The position numbers were made by a program, and so were the translations under genes. From the NCBI GenBank assembly GCA_015233035.1, contig JADFYM010000002.1, forward strand, positions 22,784 through 86,783: a stretch of 64,000 nucleotides of DNA, read 5' to 3'. A model generated the notes under the pieces. It was not told the origin of the DNA. It saw only the letters and a program-made list of their open reading frames with translations, and did no database searches. Positions 37,522-45,043 of the stretch are shown piece by piece; position 1 is the first letter of the stretch, and each line of letters starts with the position of its first letter. Origin of the DNA: Magnetococcales bacterium. GTDB lineage: Bacteria > Pseudomonadota > Magnetococcia > Magnetococcales > Magnetaquicoccaceae.

Positions 37522-38175
37522 ATGTCATTGCACTTTCCCAACGCTTTTTCCTGGACGGTCCGGCTTGCGCTGCTGGGTGTACTGGGCGGTTGCGCCGTGT
37601 CTGGTCCTGCCGTCCAGGATCCGGTGGTCACCACCCAGGAACTGGCCGCTCCGGCGCGCGATTTCGCCCAATTTCCACCCTGGCAGTTGGGCAGCACCTG
37701 GGAATACAGCGATGGCTACACCTTGCAAGTCACGGAAACAGATGGCAGGACCGCAACGTTGAAACGCACAGATCGGTCGAGTGACTGGTTCAAGCGCGAG
37801 GGCTTTTTCAAGATGGATTCCCAGGAAGAGGGTGTGCGGCGGCAGGTGGTCTATCAATCCCCCAATCCTGCGACCCTGTTTCCCCTGGCGATGGGCAAGA
37901 CCGTCTCTTTTGCCCGTGAATATTTGATCGACAAAAAGCTCTACGTCCACCAAACCTCCTGGAGTGTCGTGGGTCGGGAGACCATTGAAGTGCCCGCTGG
38001 CAAGTTTGACTGCTGGGTGCTGGTCTGGAACACCCGCAGCCAAAAAAGTAACTGGAGTGGCTACGAGAAATGGTGGTATAGTCCCGAGGTGGGCAACTAT
38101 GTGCGCCTGGAATACCGCTATGGCAAGGCACCGGACTCGTCGCGCGTGTTGATGCGGTACAAGAAAGGCGAGTGA
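37522..38175 (+). CDS. Lipoprotein of the pilus cluster
   Basis: 217 residues. The signal peptide WTVRLALLGVLGGC ends in a lipobox (LGGC), so it should be lipid-anchored. The mature part is beta-rich and Trp/Tyr-rich (WQLGSTWEYSDGYTLQVTET, YEKWWYSPEVGNYVRLEYR), with no family I can name. The start used follows GGGGATGGGAG; the longer frame upstream overlaps the previous gene and lacks sense. By position it could be a secretin pilotin or an outer membrane accessory. Confidence 0.7.
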   Translation: MSLHFPNAFSWTVRLALLGVLGGCAVSGPAVQDPVVTTQELAAPARDFAQFPPWQLGSTWEYSDGYTLQVTETDGRTATLKRTDRSSDWFKREGFFKMDSQEEGVRRQVVYQSPNPATLFPLAMGKTVSFAREYLIDKKLYVHQTSWSVVGRETIEVPAGKFDCWVLVWNTRSQKSNWSGYEKWWYSPEVGNYVRLEYRYGKAPDSSRVLMRYKKGE

Positions 38176-38376
38176 TTTTTGGGCGTTAATGAGGCGACCG
38201 GTTTGTGTTTCGTCTCTTCGTTTCTTTGAGCTTATTTCGAGTACTGTTCGTCGTGGATGTTTGCCAAAATGTTTCATTTATTCTAAAAGTGGCTGACCAG
38301 GGGCAGTCGGGGTGCCGCATCCAGTGGGGCTGGTCGTGGGGCTTGATCAAACAAACCATAATAAAAGGGGAAAATA

Positions 38377-39015
38377 ATGACAATGATCACAACACGGGGA
38401 AATCTCCCTGTTCGGCAAGCACGTCGGGGTGAAGGGGGCTTTACGCTGATCGAATTGATGGTGGTGGTGGCCATCATTGCCATCCTGGCGTCGATTGGGA
38501 TACCGAAGATGACCGCCTTTATCAAAACATCGGAAACGGCTGAGGCTGTGGAACAAATGGGGAGAATCTCCCAGGCCTTGCGCGGCTACATAGACAGTCA
38601 TCCGAGCATGACCACCGCTGATGTTGTCACTGCCCTGGCCAGCAACAACGCGCTGACGGCCCAGGGGTCCACCAATATTGGTGTTGGCAGCCTGTCCACC
38701 CTGATTCCGCATCTCACACTCGCCAGTACGGCAAAGTTTAACTATGTGGCCAATGTAGCGGCGGTAAGTGCGGACAGCACAGTGGCTCCCGGCGTGAAAA
38801 AAGATGACCTGGCAATCTGTATCGAAGCACGCAACGCCACGACGGATACGGCGACCACCAATAAGGCCGGTTTGATCTGGTCCTTGATCAAACCAGTAGC
38901 CAATGCTTCCTTATGGGAAGAAAACGTTTACCGCTCCTCATATGTTAACAACAATTTGACATACCAATCCGGCGGTGAATGCTCGGCGGCTGGCGCGGCA
39001 CAAGATCCCTCGTAA
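38377..39015 (+). CDS. Type IV pilin-like protein, probable major pilin
   Basis: 212 residues. A basic leader (PVRQARRGEGG) ends at a prepilin peptidase site between Gly21 and Phe22, with Glu at mature position 5 (FTLIE), followed by the hydrophobic assembly helix. The globular part is Ala/Thr/Ser-rich and has two cysteines far apart, one near the C-terminus (GGECSAAG), which may form the usual pilin D-loop. A strong AAAAGGGG ribosome site precedes the ATG and a 200-base non-coding leader comes before, consistent with its own promoter and high expression. Major-pilin role is inferred. Confidence 0.88.
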   Translation: MTMITTRGNLPVRQARRGEGGFTLIELMVVVAIIAILASIGIPKMTAFIKTSETAEAVEQMGRISQALRGYIDSHPSMTTADVVTALASNNALTAQGSTNIGVGSLSTLIPHLTLASTAKFNYVANVAAVSADSTVAPGVKKDDLAICIEARNATTDTATTNKAGLIWSLIKPVANASLWEENVYRSSYVNNNLTYQSGGECSAAGAAQDPS

Positions 39016-39062
39016 TCCCAGGTAAAAACATCTTCGATGTGTGGTCTTTACAGGTATGACGC

Positions 39063-40625
39063 ATGAGCAATGAAGAACGGTACACCGAGTGGAAGGAGGT
39101 TGGTCAGGGGGCCTTTGGCTCGGTGTGCCGGGCCTATGACACCCTCCTGAAACGCAACGTCGCCATCAAACTGCTCAAGCCCGAACATGGCAACAACCGA
39201 CAGTTGGTCGAGGCTCTGCAACAGGAGGTGATCATCTCCCGGGATTTGCGTCATGAGTGTATCTGTCCGATCCATGATGTCTATCGGGGGGAGCGTGGCG
39301 TCGGTACGGTCATGGACTTTATCGATGGCATGGAACTGAGCAAGTGGCAAAAGATCAACCGGGGGCGGTTGCTGGATACCGCCCCGGAACGTCTGGAACT
39401 GTTTCGCAAACTGTGCGATGCCTTGGCCTTTGCCCACACCCATATTGTCCATCGGGATCTGAAACCGGACAATATTTTTCTGCTCAAAGGCGATCCAACC
39501 CGCCCGATGATCATGGACTTTGGCACGGCGGTCGTGGGAGCCGCCGCCGATGACGCCAACATTGCGGGGACGCCCAAATATATGTCGCCCGAGCAGTGGA
39601 ACACCCCCGATGCGGTGGATCAGCGCGCCGATCTCTTCGCCTTGGGCATTATTGCCTACGAACTCTTTACCGGTCAGGTGCCGCCGACTTCGTTGCGCTA
39701 TGTGACCAAAACCAAAGTACCACCCAAGGTGGATTTGGCACTCATCGACAAACCGAGCCAGTATTGCGCCGCTCTGCCCGCCGATCTGGATCGGATTATC
39801 ATGCAGTTGATGGCCTACAACCCGGTGGATCGGCCCCAATCCGCCCGTGATGTGGCGATCGCCTTGGGCTATGTCAAACTCAAGCAGGGCGATCTGCTCG
39901 CGGGCGTCGGGCAGGCCTCCCAGGCCACATTGGCCGCCAACACGGTCCTGATACCGGGGGGCAGCTTTTATCTGGGCTCTACCCAGCAACAGCCCGGCAG
40001 CATGGCCCACGAGCGACCGCGCAAAAAGATACGCCTCTCGCCGTTCCGCATGGCGATCTGTCCGGTCACGGTCGAGGAATATCGGCAGTTTGTGCAATCC
40101 ACCGGCTTCACGGCCCCCGCCTCGCTGGACGATCCGTTGCTGGGTCGGGATGAACAGCCGGTGGTCGGGGTCAGTCATGCGGATGCCCTGGCCTATGCCC
40201 GTTGGGCGGGCGGAAATTTACCCAGCGAGGCCCAATGGGAATTTGCCGCCAAGGGAGGAGCCGCCTTTCCGCTCTACCCCTGGGGAGACACCCCCACCAC
40301 CCCCACTACGGCCAATATTAACGGCGTCTCCAGTACTCCGTCGCCGGTGGGCAGTTGTCCGGCGGGGGTCAACCCGTTCGGTCTGTTTGACCTGTGCGGT
40401 AACGTCTGGGAATGGTGCCTGGATGTCTGGGATCCCAACTATTATGGTCTGTTGCAGACTGATGCGCTGGATCCGGTCTGTCAGTCCAACGGCGCGGAGC
40501 GGGTGTTGCGCGGTGGCGCATTTGACAGCTTTCCCAGTCAAGGCCGCTGTTCCGCCCGATTTCATGCCTCCCCGGAGGTGCGCAATCGTGCCTTTGGCTT
40601 TCGTCTGGTCTTTCCGGCTGAATAA
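39063..40625 (+). CDS. Ser/Thr protein kinase fused to a SUMF1 domain
   Basis: 520 residues. The kinase domain fills about 1-270: glycine loop VGQGAFGSV, Lys36, HRD at 129-131 with Asn136, DFG at 151-153 and MSPEQW after the activation loop; all catalytic residues are present. Residues 293-520 are a SUMF1 (formylglycine-enzyme-like) domain: TVLIPGGSFYLGSTQQQPG, LPSEAQWEFAAKGGAA, LFDLCGNVWEWCLDVWD and RVLRGGAFDSF. The Cys pair of active formylglycine-generating enzymes is not in place (Ser and Gly there), so this is likely a recognition module. Cytoplasmic; no membrane helix. It lies between a pilin gene and the FHA-GspE gene. Confidence 0.9.
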   Translation: MSNEERYTEWKEVGQGAFGSVCRAYDTLLKRNVAIKLLKPEHGNNRQLVEALQQEVIISRDLRHECICPIHDVYRGERGVGTVMDFIDGMELSKWQKINRGRLLDTAPERLELFRKLCDALAFAHTHIVHRDLKPDNIFLLKGDPTRPMIMDFGTAVVGAAADDANIAGTPKYMSPEQWNTPDAVDQRADLFALGIIAYELFTGQVPPTSLRYVTKTKVPPKVDLALIDKPSQYCAALPADLDRIIMQLMAYNPVDRPQSARDVAIALGYVKLKQGDLLAGVGQASQATLAANTVLIPGGSFYLGSTQQQPGSMAHERPRKKIRLSPFRMAICPVTVEEYRQFVQSTGFTAPASLDDPLLGRDEQPVVGVSHADALAYARWAGGNLPSEAQWEFAAKGGAAFPLYPWGDTPTTPTTANINGVSSTPSPVGSCPAGVNPFGLFDLCGNVWEWCLDVWDPNYYGLLQTDALDPVCQSNGAERVLRGGAFDSFPSQGRCSARFHASPEVRNRAFGFRLVFPAE

Positions 40626-40689
40626 CCGTTCCATGGCCGAAAGGATGATCAAGGCGGTCTGAAACAATAACTTTGCCCCAGGTAGACGT

Positions 40690-43347
40690 GTGATGACTGT
40701 TGCCGATTGTCTCTATTTCCAAATTCATGACTCGTCCGGGCAGATCACAGAACTGGCCAAGGAGGGTTCCAGCATCGTCATTGGGCGGCGGTCCAAGGTG
40801 GGCACCCGTCTGGCGGATCTGTTTGTGGACGATCAATATGTCTCCCGTCGGCACAGTCGGGTATTTCGCAACCCAGAGGCCCCCGACCAATGGCTGCTGG
40901 AAGATATCGGCAGCAACAACGGAACCCGGCTGAGTGGAGTTCCGGTCACGGCGGCAGTACCGATTGAAGAGGGGGCGTGGATTCAAATCGGCACCACCCG
41001 CCTCACCTTCAGCCGTCAGCCCAAATATGCGACACAAGAACCGGAAGCGGCAGCCACCGTTGTCGCGCCCGTTTTATCCATCGATGGCGATGCCACGGTG
41101 GTGCGCCCGCGCGATACCGACGCCACAGTGGTGCGCCCCCGGGAGGAAGATGCCACGGTGATGCGTCCCCGCGATAGGGATGCCACGATAGTGCGTCCTC
41201 GGGAAGAGGATGCCACGGTGGTGCGTCCGCGCGACACCGATGCCACGGTGGTGTGTCCGCGCGACACCGATGCCACGGTGGTGCGTCCGCGCGATGCCGA
41301 TGCCACGGTGGTGCGTACTGCCACCTTCTTGGGAACGCGCGTCTCGGATAGCGACGCCACCATGCTCCACCCATCCCGCACCGCCCTGACCATGCCGTCC
41401 ACTGCCACCGAGCGCGCCACGGTGGCAACCCCCACTATCGATGGCCCCTCCTCCGCCAAATCACGCAGCCTGGATGGTGCTTCGCTGGGTGGCGCGGAAC
41501 ATGTGGTAACCGATGACGAGGTGGACAGTCATATATTGCGTGAGGAAATGTCCCTCCACCACGAAACGCACTTTTGGCCCACCCGCGCCATCCCCAGCAT
41601 GCTCCACATGAATCCCCTCCAGATTTCGATCCACTCTGGCATGATTCAAAGCTTTATCCAGGCCAATTTTCTGGATGACATTCGGGCAACGGAACTGCTG
41701 GAAACGGCCCAGAAGAGAGGACAAACTTTTTTCCGCACCCTGCTCTACGATGAATCCGTCCAGAATATTCTGGAAAAAATTCTGGCCGATGTCGCGGAAA
41801 CATTTGATCTGGAATATATTCGTCGCCAGGAAGATCTGACACCCCAGGTTATGGAAGCGGAGTGGCTGCCATTCAGCCGGGCCAAGGAGTTGGGCTGCGT
41901 CCTGCTCAAAACGGATACGCCGGTGGCGGGCAAGGTGTGCTATGGTGCGCTGGATCCCTTTGACATTACCTTGCGCGATTGGGTGGAACGGTGCAGCCAC
42001 GCCTCCACCCGGTGTGTCATGATCCACCCCGAAACCTTTTCTTCTGTCATGCAAAGCCTGAAAGGCAAGTCCGGTGAGAACGACGATGTGGGTATTTCCA
42101 TCGATTTCAGCACCCAGGACGAAGCGCACATCCGCGACCAGATCCAGGATGTCAATGTGCCGCAAATGGTGAATTATTTTCTCTACCGGGCCCATTTCCA
42201 GGGGGCATCGGACATCCACATTGAACCCACCGAAGAGTTGTTGCTGGTCCGCATGCGGGTGGACGGTATTTTGCACCAGGAAATCTCGCTCCCCATGAGT
42301 TTTCATTCGGAGATGGCCTCGCGTCTCAAAATTCTCTCCGGCATGGATGTGGTGGAAAAACGTCGCCCCCAGGATGGTCGGTTGGCCGTCGTGATCCGCA
42401 ACAATCCGATTGATGTGCGGGTTTCCTCCTATCCCACGGTGTTTGGGGAAAAATTTGTTCTGCGTCTCCTGGACAAAAACGCCCTGCGCCCTTCCATCGA
42501 GACATTGGGGTTGATGGAACGGGACCGCCGCCTGTTGCGGGAAAAACTGGCGGCTCCCTATGGTCTGGTCATGATCAGCGGCCCCACCGGATCGGGCAAA
42601 ACGACCACCCTGTACTCCTGTCTGGGCGGCATGGACCGCAACAAGAAAAATGTCTTGACCGTCGAAGATCCGGTCGAATACCGCATGGCGGGCATTCACC
42701 AGATGCAGGTCAACGCCAAGATCGGGCTGACCTTTGCTTCCGGTCTGCGCACCATTCTGCGCCAGGATCCCGACGTGATCATGGTGGGCGAAACCCGCGA
42801 CGGCGAGACCGCCGCCATGGCGATCCAGGCCTCATTGACCGGTCATATTGTCTTTTCCACCATCCACACCAACGATGCCGTTGGGGTGATCACCCGCCTG
42901 CTGGATATGGGCATCGAACCGTTCCTGGTCTCCACCGCCCTGTCGCTGGCGGTGGCCCAGAGACTGGTCCGCACCCTCTGCAAGCACTGCCGGGTGCCCG
43001 TCTCCGGTCGGGCCATTCTGGATCAGTTGCAGAAAGAGGGGGTCACAAAAGAACGCCTGCAATTGCTGGATATTCATATTGACCCGGAGGTGGACTATAC
43101 CCAGGGGGCGGGATGCTCGCACTGCCGGAACTCGGGCTATCAGGGTCGCCGCGCCGTGTTTGAAATGTTTGAAATGACCGACGAGGCCCGCAACCTGATC
43201 ATGTCGGGCGGCATCAATGCGACCAAATTGAAGGCACTGGCCAAAGAGAAGGGGATGACCACGCTGATCGCCCATGGCATCCAGTTGGTGGAAGAAGAGG
43301 TGACCACCTTTGAAGAAGTGCTACGGGTGTTGGGAGAAGAAGGCTGA
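40690..43347 (+). CDS. FHA-domain fused GspE/PilB/MshE-type assembly ATPase with DATVVRPR repeats
   Basis: 885 residues. An FHA domain occupies about 25-110 (SIVIGRRSKVGTRL, YVSRRHSRVF, DIGSNNGTRL). A linker with eight exact-period 10-residue units DATVVRPRDT spans about 134-211, and a further DATMLHPS near 225. Then come a MshE/GspE N-terminal domain (about 300-470) and the hexameric ATPase core: Walker A GPTGSGKTTTL near 630, Asp box and Walker B DPDVIMVGETRDGE near 695, and the zinc-binding CKHC and CSHC pairs at about 764 and 808. It powers pilin polymerisation from the cytoplasm. A GTG and, three bases later, an ATG are both possible starts. The stop and the gspF start overlap by one base. 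Confidence 0.93.
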   Translation: MMTVADCLYFQIHDSSGQITELAKEGSSIVIGRRSKVGTRLADLFVDDQYVSRRHSRVFRNPEAPDQWLLEDIGSNNGTRLSGVPVTAAVPIEEGAWIQIGTTRLTFSRQPKYATQEPEAAATVVAPVLSIDGDATVVRPRDTDATVVRPREEDATVMRPRDRDATIVRPREEDATVVRPRDTDATVVCPRDTDATVVRPRDADATVVRTATFLGTRVSDSDATMLHPSRTALTMPSTATERATVATPTIDGPSSAKSRSLDGASLGGAEHVVTDDEVDSHILREEMSLHHETHFWPTRAIPSMLHMNPLQISIHSGMIQSFIQANFLDDIRATELLETAQKRGQTFFRTLLYDESVQNILEKILADVAETFDLEYIRRQEDLTPQVMEAEWLPFSRAKELGCVLLKTDTPVAGKVCYGALDPFDITLRDWVERCSHASTRCVMIHPETFSSVMQSLKGKSGENDDVGISIDFSTQDEAHIRDQIQDVNVPQMVNYFLYRAHFQGASDIHIEPTEELLLVRMRVDGILHQEISLPMSFHSEMASRLKILSGMDVVEKRRPQDGRLAVVIRNNPIDVRVSSYPTVFGEKFVLRLLDKNALRPSIETLGLMERDRRLLREKLAAPYGLVMISGPTGSGKTTTLYSCLGGMDRNKKNVLTVEDPVEYRMAGIHQMQVNAKIGLTFASGLRTILRQDPDVIMVGETRDGETAAMAIQASLTGHIVFSTIHTNDAVGVITRLLDMGIEPFLVSTALSLAVAQRLVRTLCKHCRVPVSGRAILDQLQKEGVTKERLQLLDIHIDPEVDYTQGAGCSHCRNSGYQGRRAVFEMFEMTDEARNLIMSGGINATKLKALAKEKGMTTLIAHGIQLVEEEVTTFEEVLRVLGEEG
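41089..41328 (+). repeat. In-frame 30-base tandem repeat, eight units
   Basis: Each unit starts GATGCCACGGTGGTGCG or a close variant and encodes D-A-T-[VI]-[VM]-[RC]-P-R-[DE]-x. Units begin every 30 bases from 41089 to 41299 without slippage; the last is truncated after its first seven residues. It lies in the linker between the FHA and ATPase parts of the GspE-like protein. Confidence 0.92.
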
Positions 43348-44393
43348 TGGCCAGCAACAAGGACTTAGCCAATCTGTTGATTTTCACCAATCAATTTGCC
43401 TCCATGATGCAAAGTCAGTTGCAGTTGGTCGACGTGCTGGACAACCTGGCCATGGAGACACCGGGCAAGGCGTTGCGTGAAGCCGTCGAGGAGATTGCCG
43501 CCGACGTGCGGAGCGGGGTGGATTTTGCCGACAGCCTGGACAACTATCCCCGCCTGTTCAGTGAAATATTTGTCAATGTGGTGCGGGCGGGCATGGAATC
43601 GGGCCGTCTGGCCGATTCACTGACCCAGGTTGCGATCTATCTGAACAAAACCGATCAGGTCAACCGCAAGCTCAAGGGTGCCCTCTCCTACCCCATCTTT
43701 ATGGCGGTGGCCTTCTTTGCCATGTTCAATGCCATGGTATTTTTTATTCTGCCCCGCTTTGCCGTCATGTTTACTCAGGCCAAAAAGGCGTTACCGGCTC
43801 CCACCCAACTGCTGTTGGACATGGGGGCCGTCTGGAAAAATAACTGGTATTTCATTCTGGGTGCCATCGTCCTCTCTTATGTGGCGGCCAGGATCTGGGC
43901 CTCCACGGAGGAGGGGCGTCTGGTCTGGGATGAATATAAATTGCGGATGCCCATTGTCGGCAATCTGTGGCGCATGTCCGCCCTGGCGCGCTTTTTACGG
44001 ACCTTTGCGGTGCAGATTCGGAACGAAGTCTCGCTGCTCAGATCCTTGCGTCTGGCCGCCTCCTCCTCTGGCAACGCCTTTATCGAGGAGGCCATTCTGG
44101 ACATTGCCGATGAGGTGGAACGGGGGGTAAGCGTCTCCCAGGCCTTCCGTGAATATGATATATTTTCGGGCATCGTCATGCAGATGATTTCGGCGGGGGA
44201 AGAGGCGGGCAACCTGTCGGATCTGCTGCTCTCGGCGGCAGATTATTTTGAAAGATTGTTGGAAACCCAGATCGAGACGGTCACCGGCTTGATCAATCCC
44301 ATCATGACAGTCGTGATCGGTTTGCTGATTTCGGGCATGATGATCGCCGCCTTTTTGCCGGTGTTCAGTATCGGCAGCATTGCGGGCGGCTGA
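43347..44393 (+). CDS. GspF/PilC/MshG-type inner membrane platform protein
   Basis: 348 residues, shorter than PilC or GspF (about 400) because the first N-terminal segment is reduced. Two T2SSF domains are visible (ASMMQSQLQLVDVLDNLAME and FLRTFAVQIRNEVSLLRSLR), each with a conserved GMESGRLADSL or GEEAGNLSDLL turn, and membrane helices near 110-145, 165-185 and 315-340. It anchors the ATPase and helps pilin subunits enter the fibre. Its start codon overlaps the gspE stop (TGATG), so the two are translationally coupled. Confidence 0.92.
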   Translation: MASNKDLANLLIFTNQFASMMQSQLQLVDVLDNLAMETPGKALREAVEEIAADVRSGVDFADSLDNYPRLFSEIFVNVVRAGMESGRLADSLTQVAIYLNKTDQVNRKLKGALSYPIFMAVAFFAMFNAMVFFILPRFAVMFTQAKKALPAPTQLLLDMGAVWKNNWYFILGAIVLSYVAARIWASTEEGRLVWDEYKLRMPIVGNLWRMSALARFLRTFAVQIRNEVSLLRSLRLAASSSGNAFIEEAILDIADEVERGVSVSQAFREYDIFSGIVMQMISAGEEAGNLSDLLLSAADYFERLLETQIETVTGLINPIMTVVIGLLISGMMIAAFLPVFSIGSIAGG

Positions 44394-44452
44394 TACACGC
44401 ACGATGGCAGACGCAGTTTGACAAGACCGCATAACAGAATGGAAACACAACA

Positions 44453-45043
44453 ATGACGGCAGACCATGCAACGGATCCAGCAGACGAAGACGATACCACC
44501 CGTGCCCTGGACGAGGACGATACCACCCGTGTGGAAGTGGGTATTGAACAGCAATTGGCTGGCCGGACACCCCATGACGCCGTGTTTTTCCTGATCAAGG
44601 CACTGTATCAAAAACAGGATTTTATGGACCTGTTGGCCAACCAGGATCAACATATTGTGGTCATCGATCCGACCTGCCGCGTGGTGTTCAAGCCGGATCA
44701 GTTTAAAATATCCCGCCGGGATATCGACACCCAAGGGCGACCCTCCACCACAGGCAGCTATAAACAGTTTGCCTATGCCGAGCAGTTTGAACGGTATAAA
44801 CAGCAAAAACTGACGGAGGATTTCCGGGAGTATCAGTCCCTGAACAACAAGCTGATGCTGGAATTAAGCCGCGTCACTTTGACAGATTTGATGGACTTTG
44901 CCAGCAAGGCGTGCCTGGAGACCATTCAACATACGACAGAGGCCCAGGCCAAACAACTGGTTTATCCGCACCTGTACAAGCTGTTTGTTCTGGTATCGAA
45001 GTACAAGGAACAACCTATTCCCTTTTATTCAGACCCTTCTTAG
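44453..45043 (+). CDS. Hypothetical protein with duplicated DEDDTTR motif
   Basis: 196 residues; no family recognised. It opens MTAD, like the FHA membrane protein, and then has two copies of EDDTTR nine residues apart (27-base direct repeat in the DNA). The rest is helical and charged (HDAVFFLIKALYQKQDFMDL, EDFREYQSLNNKLMLELSRV). The stop is immediately followed by the ATG of the ExeA-like gene. The acidic D-T-T motifs suggest a kinase substrate and possible FHA ligand, comparable with the acidic N-terminal phosphothreonine peptides of actinobacterial GarA/OdhI; that is inference. Confidence 0.65.
   Translation: MTADHATDPADEDDTTRALDEDDTTRVEVGIEQQLAGRTPHDAVFFLIKALYQKQDFMDLLANQDQHIVVIDPTCRVVFKPDQFKISRRDIDTQGRPSTTGSYKQFAYAEQFERYKQQKLTEDFREYQSLNNKLMLELSRVTLTDLMDFASKACLETIQHTTEAQAKQLVYPHLYKLFVLVSKYKEQPIPFYSDPS

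Noticed and set aside
41089..41328. CRISPR or minisatellite outside a gene
   Set aside because: The 30-base units are in frame inside the GspE-like gene and have no spacers.
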